DNA of 64,000 bases. Source: Clostridium gelidum. GTDB taxonomy: Bacteria > Bacillota > Clostridia > Clostridiales > Clostridiaceae. A program made the translations under genes and the position numbers. The notes under the pieces are model-generated. The model saw only the letters and a program-made list of their open reading frames with translations. It had not been told where the DNA came from and did not search any database. Positions 27,287 through 35,443 of this stretch are shown here, one piece after another; within the stretch, counting starts at the first letter, position 1; every line of letters starts with the position of its first letter. The stretch spans positions 2,389,001 through 2,453,000 of the forward strand of contig NZ_AP024849.1 in assembly GCF_019977655.1 (NCBI RefSeq). Direction: 5' to 3'.

Positions 27287-28432
27287 ATGAATAAACAAGT
27301 TGAGAAAGTTCAAATCTCTGGAATAAGAAGATTTGCAGAAAAGGTTAAAAATGTAGATGGGGCAATTTCATTAACTATTGGTCAGCCAGATTTTTGCGTA
27401 CCAGAGAAGGTATCAGAAGCAATGATCAATGCTATTAAGACTAATAAAACAACATATACATCAAATGCAGGGATCGATGAGCTTAGAGAAGAAATATGTA
27501 CATATTTGAAGACATTTGAGATTGAATACAGTAAAGACGAAATATGTGTAACTGTTGGAGGTAGCGAAGGATTATATTCAGTATTGTTTGCTTTAATGAA
27601 TAAAGGGGATAAGATTTTAATACCAGGTCCTGCTTATCCTGCTTATGAAAATATTTCAATAATGATAGGTGCAGAAGTTGTAAATTATGGATTAAATGAA
27701 AATTTTACATTAAATATAAATGAAATAAGAGCAAAATTAAAAAATGAAGATATAAAATATTTAATTCTTTCGTTTCCTTCAAATCCCACAGGAGCAATTT
27801 TATCTAAAGAGCAAAGGGATGAACTTGTTGAATTAATAAAAGAGAAGGATATTATAGTAATAACTGATGAAATGTACTCAGCTATAATTTTTGATGATTA
27901 TTATTCAGTAGCTCAAGCAAAAGAAATAAAAGATAAAATTATATATGTAAGTGGATTTTCAAAAATATTTTCTATGACAGGACTTAGAATTGGGTACGTT
28001 GCATGTCCAGAAAAATACATGAAAGAAATAATTAAAGTGCATCAATATGGAGTATCTTGTGCTCCTTCAATATCGCAATATGGTGCTCTTGAAGGACTAA
28101 AAAGTTCATTAGAAGATGTTGAGCATATGAGAAAGAAATTTGAAAGAAGAAAAGATTATTGCATGAATAGATTAAAACAACTTAATTTAGAAGTTGCAGA
28201 ACCTAGGGGAGCGTTTTATATATTCCCCTCAATTAAAAAGTTTAATATGATTTCAGAAGAATTCTGCGAAAAATTATTAAATGAAGGAAAATTAGCTTGT
28301 GTACCAGGTACAGCGTTTGGAGAACTGGGAGAAGGATATATGAGAATATCATATTGCTATTCGGATGAAACTTTAAAAGAAGCATTTGATAGACTTGGAA
28401 ATTTCTTAAAATCAAATTTTCCAAATTATTAA
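27287..28432 (+). CDS. Class I aminotransferase, PatA-like (probable N-acetyl-LL-DAP aminotransferase)
   Basis: The 381-residue PLP enzyme has the fold-type I features: ISLTIGQPDF near the start, PGPAYPAYE (about 115), SFPSNPTGA, ITDEMYSAI, and the PLP lysine in VSGFSKIFSMTGLRIGY (about 225). Its length and the GQPDF motif are like PatA of Bacillus, which transaminates N-acetyl-LL-diaminopimelate. Adjacency to dapH favours that role; aspartate aminotransferase activity is also possible. GGGGGG precedes the ATG. Confidence 0.82.
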   Translation: MNKQVEKVQISGIRRFAEKVKNVDGAISLTIGQPDFCVPEKVSEAMINAIKTNKTTYTSNAGIDELREEICTYLKTFEIEYSKDEICVTVGGSEGLYSVLFALMNKGDKILIPGPAYPAYENISIMIGAEVVNYGLNENFTLNINEIRAKLKNEDIKYLILSFPSNPTGAILSKEQRDELVELIKEKDIIVITDEMYSAIIFDDYYSVAQAKEIKDKIIYVSGFSKIFSMTGLRIGYVACPEKYMKEIIKVHQYGVSCAPSISQYGALEGLKSSLEDVEHMRKKFERRKDYCMNRLKQLNLEVAEPRGAFYIFPSIKKFNMISEEFCEKLLNEGKLACVPGTAFGELGEGYMRISYCYSDETLKEAFDRLGNFLKSNFPNY

Positions 28433-28477
28433 TTATGGTATTTAGGCACAATCAAAAAATAAATAGGGGGTACTACA

Positions 28478-28795
28478 ATGAATGAATTTAAAAATGTCAC
28501 AGCAGTAAAAAAAGCAAATGTATATTTTGATGGAAAGGTTACTAGTAGAACAGTAATATTTGAAGATGGTGAAAGAAAAACCTTGGGAATTATGTTACCA
28601 GGGGATTATGAATTTGGCACAGGGGATAAAGAAATAATGGAAATTTTAGGCGGTTCAATGGATGTTAAGTTACCAGGAAGCAATAAGTTTGTTACATATA
28701 AAGAAGGGGAAAGTTTTGAAGTTCCAGCAAATTCTAAGTTTAGTTTAGTAGTAAAAGAAGTAGCAGATTATTGCTGTTCTTATATTAAAGAATAG
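28478..28795 (+). CDS. ppnP: Pyrimidine/purine nucleoside phosphorylase
   Basis: This single-cupin protein of 105 residues matches the PpnP (UPF0345/DUF1255) family along its length: VKKANVYFDGKVTSRTV, TLGIMLPGDYEFGT, MEILGGSMDVKLPG, GESFEVPANSKFSL and the C-terminal YCCSYI. Family members split several nucleosides with phosphate to base and ribose-1-phosphate in the cytoplasm. It lies 45 bases after the aminotransferase and may be co-transcribed. AGGGGG precedes the ATG. Confidence 0.9.
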   Translation: MNEFKNVTAVKKANVYFDGKVTSRTVIFEDGERKTLGIMLPGDYEFGTGDKEIMEILGGSMDVKLPGSNKFVTYKEGESFEVPANSKFSLVVKEVADYCCSYIKE

Positions 28796-28861
28796 CCTAT
28801 ATTTTAAAGATTAAATATGAAAATTTAAGATCTAATGCAAAAATATTTGATATAACCAATG

Positions 28862-28924
28862 GAAGTCTATCCATAAAAATGTACTTACGTAAAGTATATT
28901 TTTATGGATAGACTTCTATTTTGA
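28862..28924. terminator. Strong terminator after ppnP
   Basis: A long stem (GAAGTCTATCCATAAAAAT... with its complement ending GACTTC at 28916) followed by TATTTTG. Confidence 0.9.
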
Positions 28925-29312
28925 GTTTAATAAAGAGTATATTCAAATAAATTCAATATTATAGTCGTGCAACTGGAATTGCGCGTATATTCATGTTAGT
29001 AGAGCAATTTTTGGACAAAAGCTAACAGTAAATGGGGAACCCAAAGAATATCTTAGATGCAAATGTCGCTATTCTAATTTTTATATAAAGTTTGGTTACA
29101 AATTTGTAAGTATTTATAACAGTTTTTATAAAGGTATATGTAGCACACGGAAATATGCGGTAGTATTAGAAAACGTTATCGTATACAGTCTATTTAAGTT
29201 AGAAGCCCTTAAAAAGCGCTTAGAGATATTTGGTTAATGTTGAATAAACAGGTATTATAGATAATAAGTAAATAAAAATGAGTATATGCGCAATGAAAGG
29301 ATGGGGATTGAG
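28925..29312 (+). other. Gap before the ferritin-like gene, with a start-less open frame
   Basis: One frame stays open for 90 codons (28965-29237) and would encode a cysteine- and tyrosine-rich sequence (SCNWNCAYIHVSRAIF...ALKKRLEIFG). It contains no ATG, GTG or TTG in frame, so it is not a complete gene; it could be a decayed fragment or chance. No other feature was recognised. Confidence 0.3.
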
Positions 29313-29780
29313 ATGGCAAACACATTTAATGGATTAGAAATGCTTAAGATTGCAATATTAATGGAGGAAGAAGGAAGAGATTTCTACACTAATGGTGCAA
29401 AATATACAACAGGAAAATTAAAAGATTTTTTATTAGCTACAGCAGGACAAGAATTTATACATAAAGAAAAATTTTTAACACTTTACAATAATTTAGCAAG
29501 TAAAAAAGATGAAAATTATGATTATCTTTTTGACGCTGAAGTAACTTCTTATTTAAAGTCTTTAATTGATAATAAAGTTTTTAATAAAGAAACACCTCCT
29601 GAAGATGCTTTTAAAGATTATAAAACTGCTATAGAATATGCAATAAAATCAGAACAGCTTACAGTAGAAGTTTATACAAAAATGTATGAAGGAATTGTAG
29701 AAGGTGAAGTTAAGGAATTACTTAGTACATTAATAGATGAAGAAAAAACTCATATTGATGAGTTTTCGAAACTTTTATAA
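29313..29780 (+). CDS. Ferritin-like (rubrerythrin-type) diiron protein
   Basis: The 155-residue four-helix protein carries EEEGRDFY, EFIHKEKF, SEQLTVEVY and EEKTHIDEF, which supply the paired E/ExxH ligands of a diiron site in rubrerythrin-like proteins. The C-terminal rubredoxin domain of full rubrerythrin is absent. Likely role is peroxide or oxygen detoxification or iron handling in an anaerobe. The ATG at 29313 is chosen because a GGATGGGG site precedes it and MANTFNGLEMLKIA is the natural family start; an ATG at 29286 is in frame but less likely. Confidence 0.8.
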   Translation: MANTFNGLEMLKIAILMEEEGRDFYTNGAKYTTGKLKDFLLATAGQEFIHKEKFLTLYNNLASKKDENYDYLFDAEVTSYLKSLIDNKVFNKETPPEDAFKDYKTAIEYAIKSEQLTVEVYTKMYEGIVEGEVKELLSTLIDEEKTHIDEFSKLL

Positions 29781-29835
29781 TTAAAAATATTATTCAAATT
29801 GTAAGGATCTATGATATAGATAATATACAATTAAC

Positions 29836-29868
29836 AAAAAGCTATCCATAAAAGGATGGCTTTTGCTT
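29836..29868 (+). terminator. Terminator of the ferritin-like gene
   Basis: Stem AAAAAGCTATCC / GGATGGCTTTT with G-U pairing, followed by a T-rich tail. Confidence 0.75.
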
Positions 29869-29996
29869 CTTTTATACCTGAATAGTTACAATGTTTTTAT
29901 GAAAAATAGATAAAAATTAAGGATAATTTAATACTATAATGAGTTTTTTGCTGTATAATCAAAAAGTATAAGTAAAAAACTGGAGGGAATTAGTGA

Positions 29997-30998
29997 ATGA
30001 ATAAAAAACAAATTATCGGGTTGATAGCTGCGTCTGTTGCATTTGTATTTATTAGTGTAGCAAGTGTTATCACAAAAACAGTTTCAGAAAATATGTCAAA
30101 TAAAAATGAAACAAAATCTTTAGAGTCAATCTTACTTTCTGATAAAGTTACATTACCGGATAAAGATTTTGTTGGAGTAGTTAAAGTAGAAGGCACCATT
30201 GCGGATGTAGCAAAGTCTTCGAGTATGTTTTCAAATCCACAGTCATATAATCATAAAAAAACATTGAAATATATTGATTCTATGATGGAATCAAAAAATA
30301 ATAAGGGTATTATTTTATATGTTAATAGTCCTGGTGGCGGTGTTTATGAAAGTGATGAACTTTATTTAAAGTTAAAGGAATATAAAGAAAAAACAGGACA
30401 TCCTATCTGGACATATATGGCATCACAAGCATGCTCAGGTGGATATTATATATCCATGGCTACTGATAAGATATATGCTAACAGAAATACATGGACAGGT
30501 TCCATTGGAGTAATTGTATCATCAACTAATGTAAAAGGTTTATATGATAAGCTGGGAATTAAGGAAATAGACATTACAAGTGGAACTAATAAGGCAATGG
30601 GATCTCCAGGAATAGAGATGACAGATGAACACCGTGAAATTTTACAAAGCTTAGTTAATGAAGCTTATGAACAATTTGCAGGTGTTGTAGCAGAAGGAAG
30701 AAAAATGGACATAAACAAAGTTAAACCTATTGCAGATGGACGTATATATTCTGCTAAACAAGCTTTAGATTTAGGATTAATTGACAATGTTGATACTTAT
30801 GAAACTATGCAAAAAAATATGTTAGATACTGTAGGTAAAGATGTAGAAATATTTACTCCAGAGAACAAAGCAAATGTTTTATCATCATTATTTGAAAAAG
30901 CAGAAAATTTAAAACCTAAATCAGATGCACAGGTAATTTCTGAACACTTAGAAAAAGAAGGTAATGGAGGTTTGATGTATTATGCTGAAACAAAATAA
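29997..30998 (+). CDS. sppA: Signal peptide peptidase SppA (S49)
   Basis: The 333-residue membrane-anchored serine protease has an N-terminal helix (about 7-27) and the S49 domain: the conserved IILYVNSPGGGVYESDELY, the catalytic serine in QACSGGYYISMA (about residue 147), and GRIYSAKQALDLGLID, with the lysine dyad region between. It degrades leftover signal peptides in the membrane. GGAGGG at 29982 gives the start. The downstream RDD gene overlaps its end by 17 bases. Confidence 0.92.
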   Translation: MNKKQIIGLIAASVAFVFISVASVITKTVSENMSNKNETKSLESILLSDKVTLPDKDFVGVVKVEGTIADVAKSSSMFSNPQSYNHKKTLKYIDSMMESKNNKGIILYVNSPGGGVYESDELYLKLKEYKEKTGHPIWTYMASQACSGGYYISMATDKIYANRNTWTGSIGVIVSSTNVKGLYDKLGIKEIDITSGTNKAMGSPGIEMTDEHREILQSLVNEAYEQFAGVVAEGRKMDINKVKPIADGRIYSAKQALDLGLIDNVDTYETMQKNMLDTVGKDVEIFTPENKANVLSSLFEKAENLKPKSDAQVISEHLEKEGNGGLMYYAETK

Positions 30999-31491
30999 AG
31001 AAGATATATTATATGCAGGTTTTTTCGTACGACTATCCGCATATATAATTGATTGTATTATTGTGGGCATAGCATTACTGATTATAAGAATACCTAAATT
31101 TATCATATATATGATGAATCCAGAAATATTTTTTGTAAAACCTATCTTATTTGAATTTTCTATATTTGATATTGTCATTTATATACTAGGATTAACGTAT
31201 TTTGTTTTAATGACATATTATTGTGGTGGAACACTCGGAAAAAAATTATTTAAACTTAAAGTATGTAAGAATACAGATGAAAAATTATCTTTATTTACTG
31301 TAATTTATCGTGAAAGTATTGGAAGATATTTAAGTGCGTTGATATTATTTATTGGATATATAATGATTGGAGTAGATTCAAAAAAACGTGCACTTCATGA
31401 TATATTGAGTGATACTTTAGTAGTTTATAATATAGAGCCTATATATGATTCTAATAATGATAATGATAATAATGATATCAGGTTCAACTAA
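30982..31491 (+). CDS. RDD-family membrane protein
   Basis: The 169-residue protein has about four hydrophobic helices and the RDD signature: FFVRLSAYIIDCIIVGIA (the R...D pair) and the later GGTLGKKLFKLKV with KKRALHDILSDTLVV. RDD proteins are small transporters or accessory membrane proteins of varied roles, some in osmotic or Na+ homeostasis. It overlaps the sppA stop and is surely co-transcribed with it. The last codons (tail rich in N and D) run into repeat copy A4, which supplies the TAA. Confidence 0.82.
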   Translation: MLKQNKEDILYAGFFVRLSAYIIDCIIVGIALLIIRIPKFIIYMMNPEIFFVKPILFEFSIFDIVIYILGLTYFVLMTYYCGGTLGKKLFKLKVCKNTDEKLSLFTVIYRESIGRYLSALILFIGYIMIGVDSKKRALHDILSDTLVVYNIEPIYDSNNDNDNNDIRFN

Positions 31492-31578
31492 GATTCAGGT
31501 GCTTTAATCCACATCTGAATTTAGGAAGAGGAGTTTCATCCATAGTAGGAGTGTTACGGATGCTAGCTATCGGATAAA
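31481..31578 (+). repeat. Hairpin-rich dispersed repeat, copy A4 (shortened)
   Basis: It begins GGTTCAACTAAGATTCAGG inside the RDD gene's last codons and has the first hairpin (GATTCAGGTG...CACATCTGAAT). It then lacks most of the 5' arm of the main stem, and ends TTACGGATGCTAGCTATCGG followed by ATAAA. Confidence 0.75.
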
Positions 31579-31618
31579 AGAATTAATTTAAAAAGAAATA
31601 ATAAAAAAATTATGTCCT

Positions 31619-31668
31619 AAAAAATATTCACTGACGGGGAAATCCTTGTTTGTGAATATTTTTTTGTT
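31619..31668 (+). terminator. Terminator after sppA-RDD
   Basis: Stem AAAATATTCAC / GTGAATATTTT with a 20-base loop and TTTTTTTG tail, about 40 bases past repeat A4. Confidence 0.75.
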
Positions 31669-31812
31669 TACAATTTGTAAAATTTAATGTATTAAATTAA
31701 AAACTTATTCTTTGAAAATTGAATAATGGCATATTAACAAAATATGTTATAATTAATTTATAATGGTAGATTATTGCTCATTAAAGTATAAAAAAGGGGA
31801 TTTTAATTTAAT

Positions 31813-32502
31813 ATGGAGAATGATATAGATGTTATATTTTTTGACTTATTCTTTACATTGATAACACCGCAATATAATGATGTTAGGAATGAAAATGATG
31901 TATTAGGAATAACAAAAGAAGAGTGGGAAAAATATGCGGAAGATAATGAATTATATTTAGATAGAGCAACTGGAAGAGAAAAAAATCCACAAAAGATAAT
32001 TGAAAGTATTGTTGGAAAAATAGACATAAAAGTTAGCGAGGGTCAAAAAAAAGAAATTTTAGAATTAAGAAAAGAGAGATTTAAAAAATCAATAATTGAT
32101 GTAGATATTACAATAATTGATGTTCTTTTAGACATAAAGAAAAAGGGGAAAAAGCTATGCTTGATTAGTAATGCAGATATAATTGATGTAATGAATTGGA
32201 AAGAATCCCCTCTGAATGATCTGTTTGATGATACAATATTTTCATATGAAGTAGGGTATTTAAAGCCTCAAAATGAAATATATGAGATTGCATTAAAGAA
32301 AATGAATACTATTCCACAAAAATGTATTTTTGTTGGAGACGGTGGCTCTGATGAATTAAAAGGTGCAAAAGAATTAGGAATGAAAACTATACAAACAGGA
32401 TGCTTATTAAAAAAAGAAACTAAAGAACATAATGTGATAAAAAATTTTGCAGATTATTATATAGAAGATTTTAAAGAAATTATTAATATAATAAATTCGT
32501 AA
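31813..32502 (+). CDS. HAD-family hydrolase
   Basis: The 229-residue cytoplasmic protein has HAD motif I in an unusual form (FFDLFFTLI, about 10-18). The usual second Asp/Gly positions of DxDGT are Leu-Phe-Phe, nearest to the DxxGT form of haloacid-dehalogenase-like members. Motif II is LCLISNAD (about 120), motif III K in YLKPQNE, and motif IV VGDGGSDELKGAKELGM. The helical cap lies between residues 25 and 95. A small-molecule phosphatase role is likely; the substrate is unknown. The start codon is about 13 bases past AAGGGGA, slightly far. Confidence 0.82.
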   Translation: MENDIDVIFFDLFFTLITPQYNDVRNENDVLGITKEEWEKYAEDNELYLDRATGREKNPQKIIESIVGKIDIKVSEGQKKEILELRKERFKKSIIDVDITIIDVLLDIKKKGKKLCLISNADIIDVMNWKESPLNDLFDDTIFSYEVGYLKPQNEIYEIALKKMNTIPQKCIFVGDGGSDELKGAKELGMKTIQTGCLLKKETKEHNVIKNFADYYIEDFKEIINIINS

Positions 32503-32531
32503 ATGTCTATAAAGATGAAACAATTAAGGTC

Positions 32532-32562
32532 TTGTAGTTAATACAACCTTGTAAATTATGAC
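32532..32562 (+). promoter_or_regulatory. MerR-type promoter 1 with TACAA-N2-TTGTA dyad
   Basis: TTGTAG (32532-32537), an over-long 19-base spacer and TATGAC (32557-32562). The dyad TACAACCTTGTA (32542-32553) is centred in the spacer. This layout is diagnostic of MerR-family-controlled promoters. It is 40 bases before the HD-domain pseudogene. Confidence 0.5.
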
Positions 32563-32601
32563 GAATTAAAGATTATTTATATCAAGTGGGGTGAAGCAAT
32601 T

Positions 32602-33065
32602 ATGAACAGAATTGAAATTTTAAGAAAATATATTGATGAAATACTCTTGAATATGACAGATGTTGAAGAACGAAGATGTGCTTATTTGCATTTATATGGA
32701 GTTGCTCAATCTTGTGCATTAATTGCACTAAAGCGTTGAAAAATGCTGAACTTGCAACTATGTCAGGCATGCTCCACGACATATATTCGTATGCTAAAAT
32801 GGACACAAAAGACCATGCACATAAAGGTGCTACATTGGCAAGAGAAATTTTGACATCATTGCAGATAACAAATGATGATGAAACTAAACTGATTTGCGAT
32901 GCTATTTATAACCACAGTGAAAAAGAAGTCGTGCATTCTGGTTTTAATGAAGTTTTAATAGATGCAGATGTATTTCAACACTGCTTGTATAATCCTATGT
33001 TTGAAATCATGGCACATGAAAAAAACAGGTATGAAAAACTTAAACTTGAATTTGGCGTTGCGTAA
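32602..33065 (+). pseudogene. Frameshifted HD-domain phosphohydrolase
   Basis: Starting from ATG 32602 (GGGGTG ribosome site), 45 codons read MNRIEILRKYIDEILLNMTD...CALIALKR and stop at TGA 32737-32739. The adjacent frame continues exactly with KNAELATMSGMLHDIYSYAK...DHAHKGATLAREIL and runs to 33065, giving the HD signature GMLHD and the second-site HAHKGA and YNHSEKE. A one-base change around 32737 would restore about 154 residues. Small stand-alone HD proteins of this type hydrolyse nucleotide-like phosphates. The frameshift could be real decay or a sequencing error. Confidence 0.75.
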
Positions 33066-33336
33066 GATTCTTATATCATGTAGCAGGATCAATAAGTAAA
33101 ATTAAATATAAAAAATTAGAATATCGTATTATTCAATGAATTTGCGGTATTTTTGCTACGCCCTAGGAAAATATGTAGCAAAATATAAAAATGCTATTTA
33201 GAAATTAGATAATGGTAAATTTACAATATATGCTATAATTAATACATGATAGTAAGAAATATGAAGTAAAGATTCTTTATATATCATATAGATAAACAGA
33301 AATCTATATAAGAGTATTAGAAAGGAGGTAAGTGAA

Positions 33337-33450
33337 GTGGGAGATTTTTTTAATGCTGCATTTCCTTGGGTTGCTTTTTCAATTGGCCTTGTTCTTGTCC
33401 TTACTTATATGAATTCAAAAAAGAAAAAGCAAGATGATAGAGAACAGTAA
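33337..33450 (+). CDS. 37-residue single-helix membrane protein
   Basis: AAGGAGG (33322-33328) sits eight bases before a GTG start. The peptide is one membrane helix (about residues 9-25, PWVAFSIGLVLVLTYM) followed by a strongly charged tail (NSKKKKQDDREQ), a clear N-out/C-in topology. Small proteins of this design are common in clostridia but mostly without known function. The strong ribosome site is the main argument that it is real. Confidence 0.6.
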   Translation: MGDFFNAAFPWVAFSIGLVLVLTYMNSKKKKQDDREQ

Positions 33451-33523
33451 ATTCCAATTTGTTGCAGATATTATGAGCGTAATTTAATACACTATCTTCT
33501 ATAAAGGTGTAACAATCAAAATT

Positions 33524-33554
33524 TTGTAGTTGCTACAATGTTGTAGATTATAAT
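33524..33554 (+). promoter_or_regulatory. MerR-type promoter 2 with CTACAA-TG-TTGTAG dyad
   Basis: TTGTAG (33524-33529), exactly 19 bases, then a perfect TATAAT (33549-33554). The perfect dyad CTACAATGTTGTAG (33533-33546) is centred in the spacer. It shares -35 and dyad with the promoter at 32532. Confidence 0.6.
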
Positions 33555-33592
33555 GCAATGGAATTATATTGCTAATATGCAAGGAGGATTTT

Positions 33593-33680
33593 ATGATTTT
33601 AATTAGTTTACTTTTTATTGGTATTTCAATAATATAATTGGAGACTATGTAAAAATCGTTGATGGAAAGGAATTGACTAC
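33593..33680 (+). pseudogene. Tiny membrane peptide, probably frameshifted
   Basis: A strong AAGGAGG precedes ATG 33593, but the frame stops after 14 hydrophobic codons (MILISLLFIGISII, TAA 33635-33637). A neighbouring frame then reads IIGDYVKIVDGKELTT to a stop near 33680. Together they would make a ~29-residue membrane peptide with a charged tail, so a small indel is suspected. The 14-residue form itself could also be real. Confidence 0.35.
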
Positions 33681-33813
33681 GTAAAAGGTTTTGAATCTTT
33701 CTTTTCGTTTGTTGTCATAGAAGAGCAGCTAATAATTGTATAATTATATTTTTAATATTAAAAGTATGATAAGATATTATTTATAAAGTCTTGTAGATTG
33801 GTGGTGTTATCAT

Positions 33814-34182
33814 ATGAATCCAAGAAAAATAATAAGTGATGTAGCGCATAAATATAATTTAGATTCAATTGGCATATTTGGAAGCCGTGCTAGAGGAGAT
33901 TATAGAGAAGATTCAGATTATGACATTTTTATAATAGGTAATTTGACTTTAGATGAAGAATTAGCTTTAGAAGCTGAACTAGAAAAAGCATTAAATAAGA
34001 GTGTAGATATTGTGAAGATAAGAGAAGATAGTGACAGAATATTACTAAAAAATATTGTAAATGATGCAGAAGTTATTTATAGTGAAAATCATGCATTTGA
34101 AAAATTATATGAGTTTGTGGAGATATTCTTTGCTGAAAACAGTGATTTTATCCATATGAGGGAGAGAGATTTAATTGATTAA
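33814..34182 (+). CDS. MNT-type nucleotidyltransferase antitoxin (MntA-like)
   Basis: The 122-residue protein has the minimal nucleotidyltransferase motif GSX10DXD exactly: G23-S24, then D35 and D37 (GSRARGDYREDSDYD). In the HEPN/MNT type VII systems the antitoxin transfers AMP units to the toxin and silences it. The downstream HEPN gene overlaps by eight bases, the normal arrangement for co-expression of such pairs. GGTGGTG precedes the ATG. It follows a patch of decayed small genes, consistent with an acquired module. Confidence 0.85.
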   Translation: MNPRKIISDVAHKYNLDSIGIFGSRARGDYREDSDYDIFIIGNLTLDEELALEAELEKALNKSVDIVKIREDSDRILLKNIVNDAEVIYSENHAFEKLYEFVEIFFAENSDFIHMRERDLID

Positions 34183-34597
34183 TAGAGATAGAGTTTTAAA
34201 ATTACTTGGAGATTTCAAAGAGTGGGAAAGTGACTTCAAAGAATGTATAGATTCACTAGAAAAATGTGATAATGATATAAAAAAACTTTTATATCATAGT
34301 GTAAGAGCTTATTTTTTAGATTTTCATATATTATGTGAGGATTATGTATCAATAAGTTTAAAGCATTTAAATAAATTTAAAGTAGATATTTCAGCAATAC
34401 AAGGCATGGAAATAGTTAAAAGTTCAAATAAAATAAGTGATGAATTTTTTGAATTTTATAATACATCAAGAAGATTAAGAAATAGATTAGCACATAGATA
34501 TAAGATGCCTAAAGATGAAGATCTTCTTTTAAATTTAAAGAATAATTTAGAATATATAAGTGAATTAGAACAATCAATTAAGGATCTACTTAAATAG
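34175..34597 (+). CDS. HEPN-domain ribonuclease toxin (HepT-like)
   Basis: The 140-residue helical protein carries the complete RX4HXY motif of HepT toxins: R102, H107 and Y109 (RNRLAHRY). R and H form the RNase site; Y is the residue adenylylated by MntA-like partners. The TTG start at 34175 lies inside the end of the MNT gene and has GAGGGAGAGAG upstream. The RNA target is not known from sequence; related toxins cut mRNA or tRNA. Confidence 0.85.
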   Translation: MINRDRVLKLLGDFKEWESDFKECIDSLEKCDNDIKKLLYHSVRAYFLDFHILCEDYVSISLKHLNKFKVDISAIQGMEIVKSSNKISDEFFEFYNTSRRLRNRLAHRYKMPKDEDLLLNLKNNLEYISELEQSIKDLLK

Positions 34598-34622
34598 ATT
34601 TGAGAGTAAACAGAAATAATAA

Positions 34623-34662
34623 AAAAGAAACAGAATGGAGGTTTCCATTCTGTTTCTTTTTA
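34623..34662. terminator. Bidirectional terminator between HEPN gene and dapB
   Basis: A 17-base perfect stem (34623-34639 with 34644-34660) bordered by A and T runs on the two sides. Confidence 0.9.
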
Positions 34663-34679
34663 CTATAAAGTAACTATTA

Positions 34680-35432
34680 TTAAAGTTCTATAACATCATT
34701 CATGTCATATAATCCTGGTTTAGTTCGTGACGCCATATATTCACATGCTTTTAAAGCACCAATTGCAAAAACTTCTCTTGATATTGCTTTGTGAGTTAGT
34801 TCTATTACTTCACCAGTTCCAGCAAAAATAACTTCATGGTCTCCTATAATAGAGCCACCTCTAACTGCATGGATACCAATTTCATTTTCTTCTCTTTTAG
34901 AATTACCTTCTCGTCCATATACATATTTAGTGGTATCTTTAATTGATTCTTTTACAGCATCAGCAAGCATTATTGCAGTACCACTAGGTGCATCTACTTT
35001 TTGGTTATGATGCTTTTCAACTATTTCTATATCATAATTTCCATAAAGAAGTGGAGTGATTTTCTTTAAAAGAGAGGTTATTAGATTAATTCCATAAGAC
35101 AAATTACCTGTCTTAAATAACTTAAGAGATTTACTTTTTTCATCTATTAAATCTAAATCTTCCTTAGAAAATCCAGTTGAACAGATTACTAATGGTTTGT
35201 TGTTTTTCTCTGTTAATTCTAATAGAGCATGAAGAGCATCAGATCTTGAAAAATCTAATAAAACATCATAATCAATATTTAAATCTTCTACAGTTTCAAA
35301 TATTGGATATGAAGCATTACTTGGGTATTTATCAATTCCAGCGATTATTTCTAAACCCTTAAAGTTATTAGCGCACTCTGTAATCATCTTACCCATTTTA
35401 CCTGAACAACCATTTAATACTATTTTTATCAT
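34680..35432 (-). CDS. dapB: 4-hydroxy-tetrahydrodipicolinate reductase
   Basis: The 250-residue NAD(P)H enzyme has the N-terminal nucleotide-binding GCSGKMGKMI, the DFSRSDAL and CSTGFS strands, the catalytic region EKHHNQKVDAPSGTA, and the C-terminal GVGGSIIGDHEV-like segment (seen here as AVRGGSIIGDHEVIF). It reduces HTPA to tetrahydrodipicolinate in lysine/DAP synthesis. It is the last gene of asd-dapA-dapB, 11 bases after dapA. Confidence 0.95.
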   Translation of the reverse strand: MIKIVLNGCSGKMGKMITECANNFKGLEIIAGIDKYPSNASYPIFETVEDLNIDYDVLLDFSRSDALHALLELTEKNNKPLVICSTGFSKEDLDLIDEKSKSLKLFKTGNLSYGINLITSLLKKITPLLYGNYDIEIVEKHHNQKVDAPSGTAIMLADAVKESIKDTTKYVYGREGNSKREENEIGIHAVRGGSIIGDHEVIFAGTGEVIELTHKAISREVFAIGALKACEYMASRTKPGLYDMNDVIEL

Positions 35433-35443
35433 TTATTATCACC

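Noticed and set aside
28441..28465. A fragment resembling the flank of the 197-bp element (CACAATCAAAAAA)
   Set aside because: The match is short, A-rich and lies outside the element's defined inverted ends. Chance similarity is likely.
29160..29180. A cre-like GAAAACGTTATCG ahead of the ferritin-like gene
   Set aside because: It misses the conserved TG at the left end and the right arm. The gene has no evident link to carbon catabolite control.
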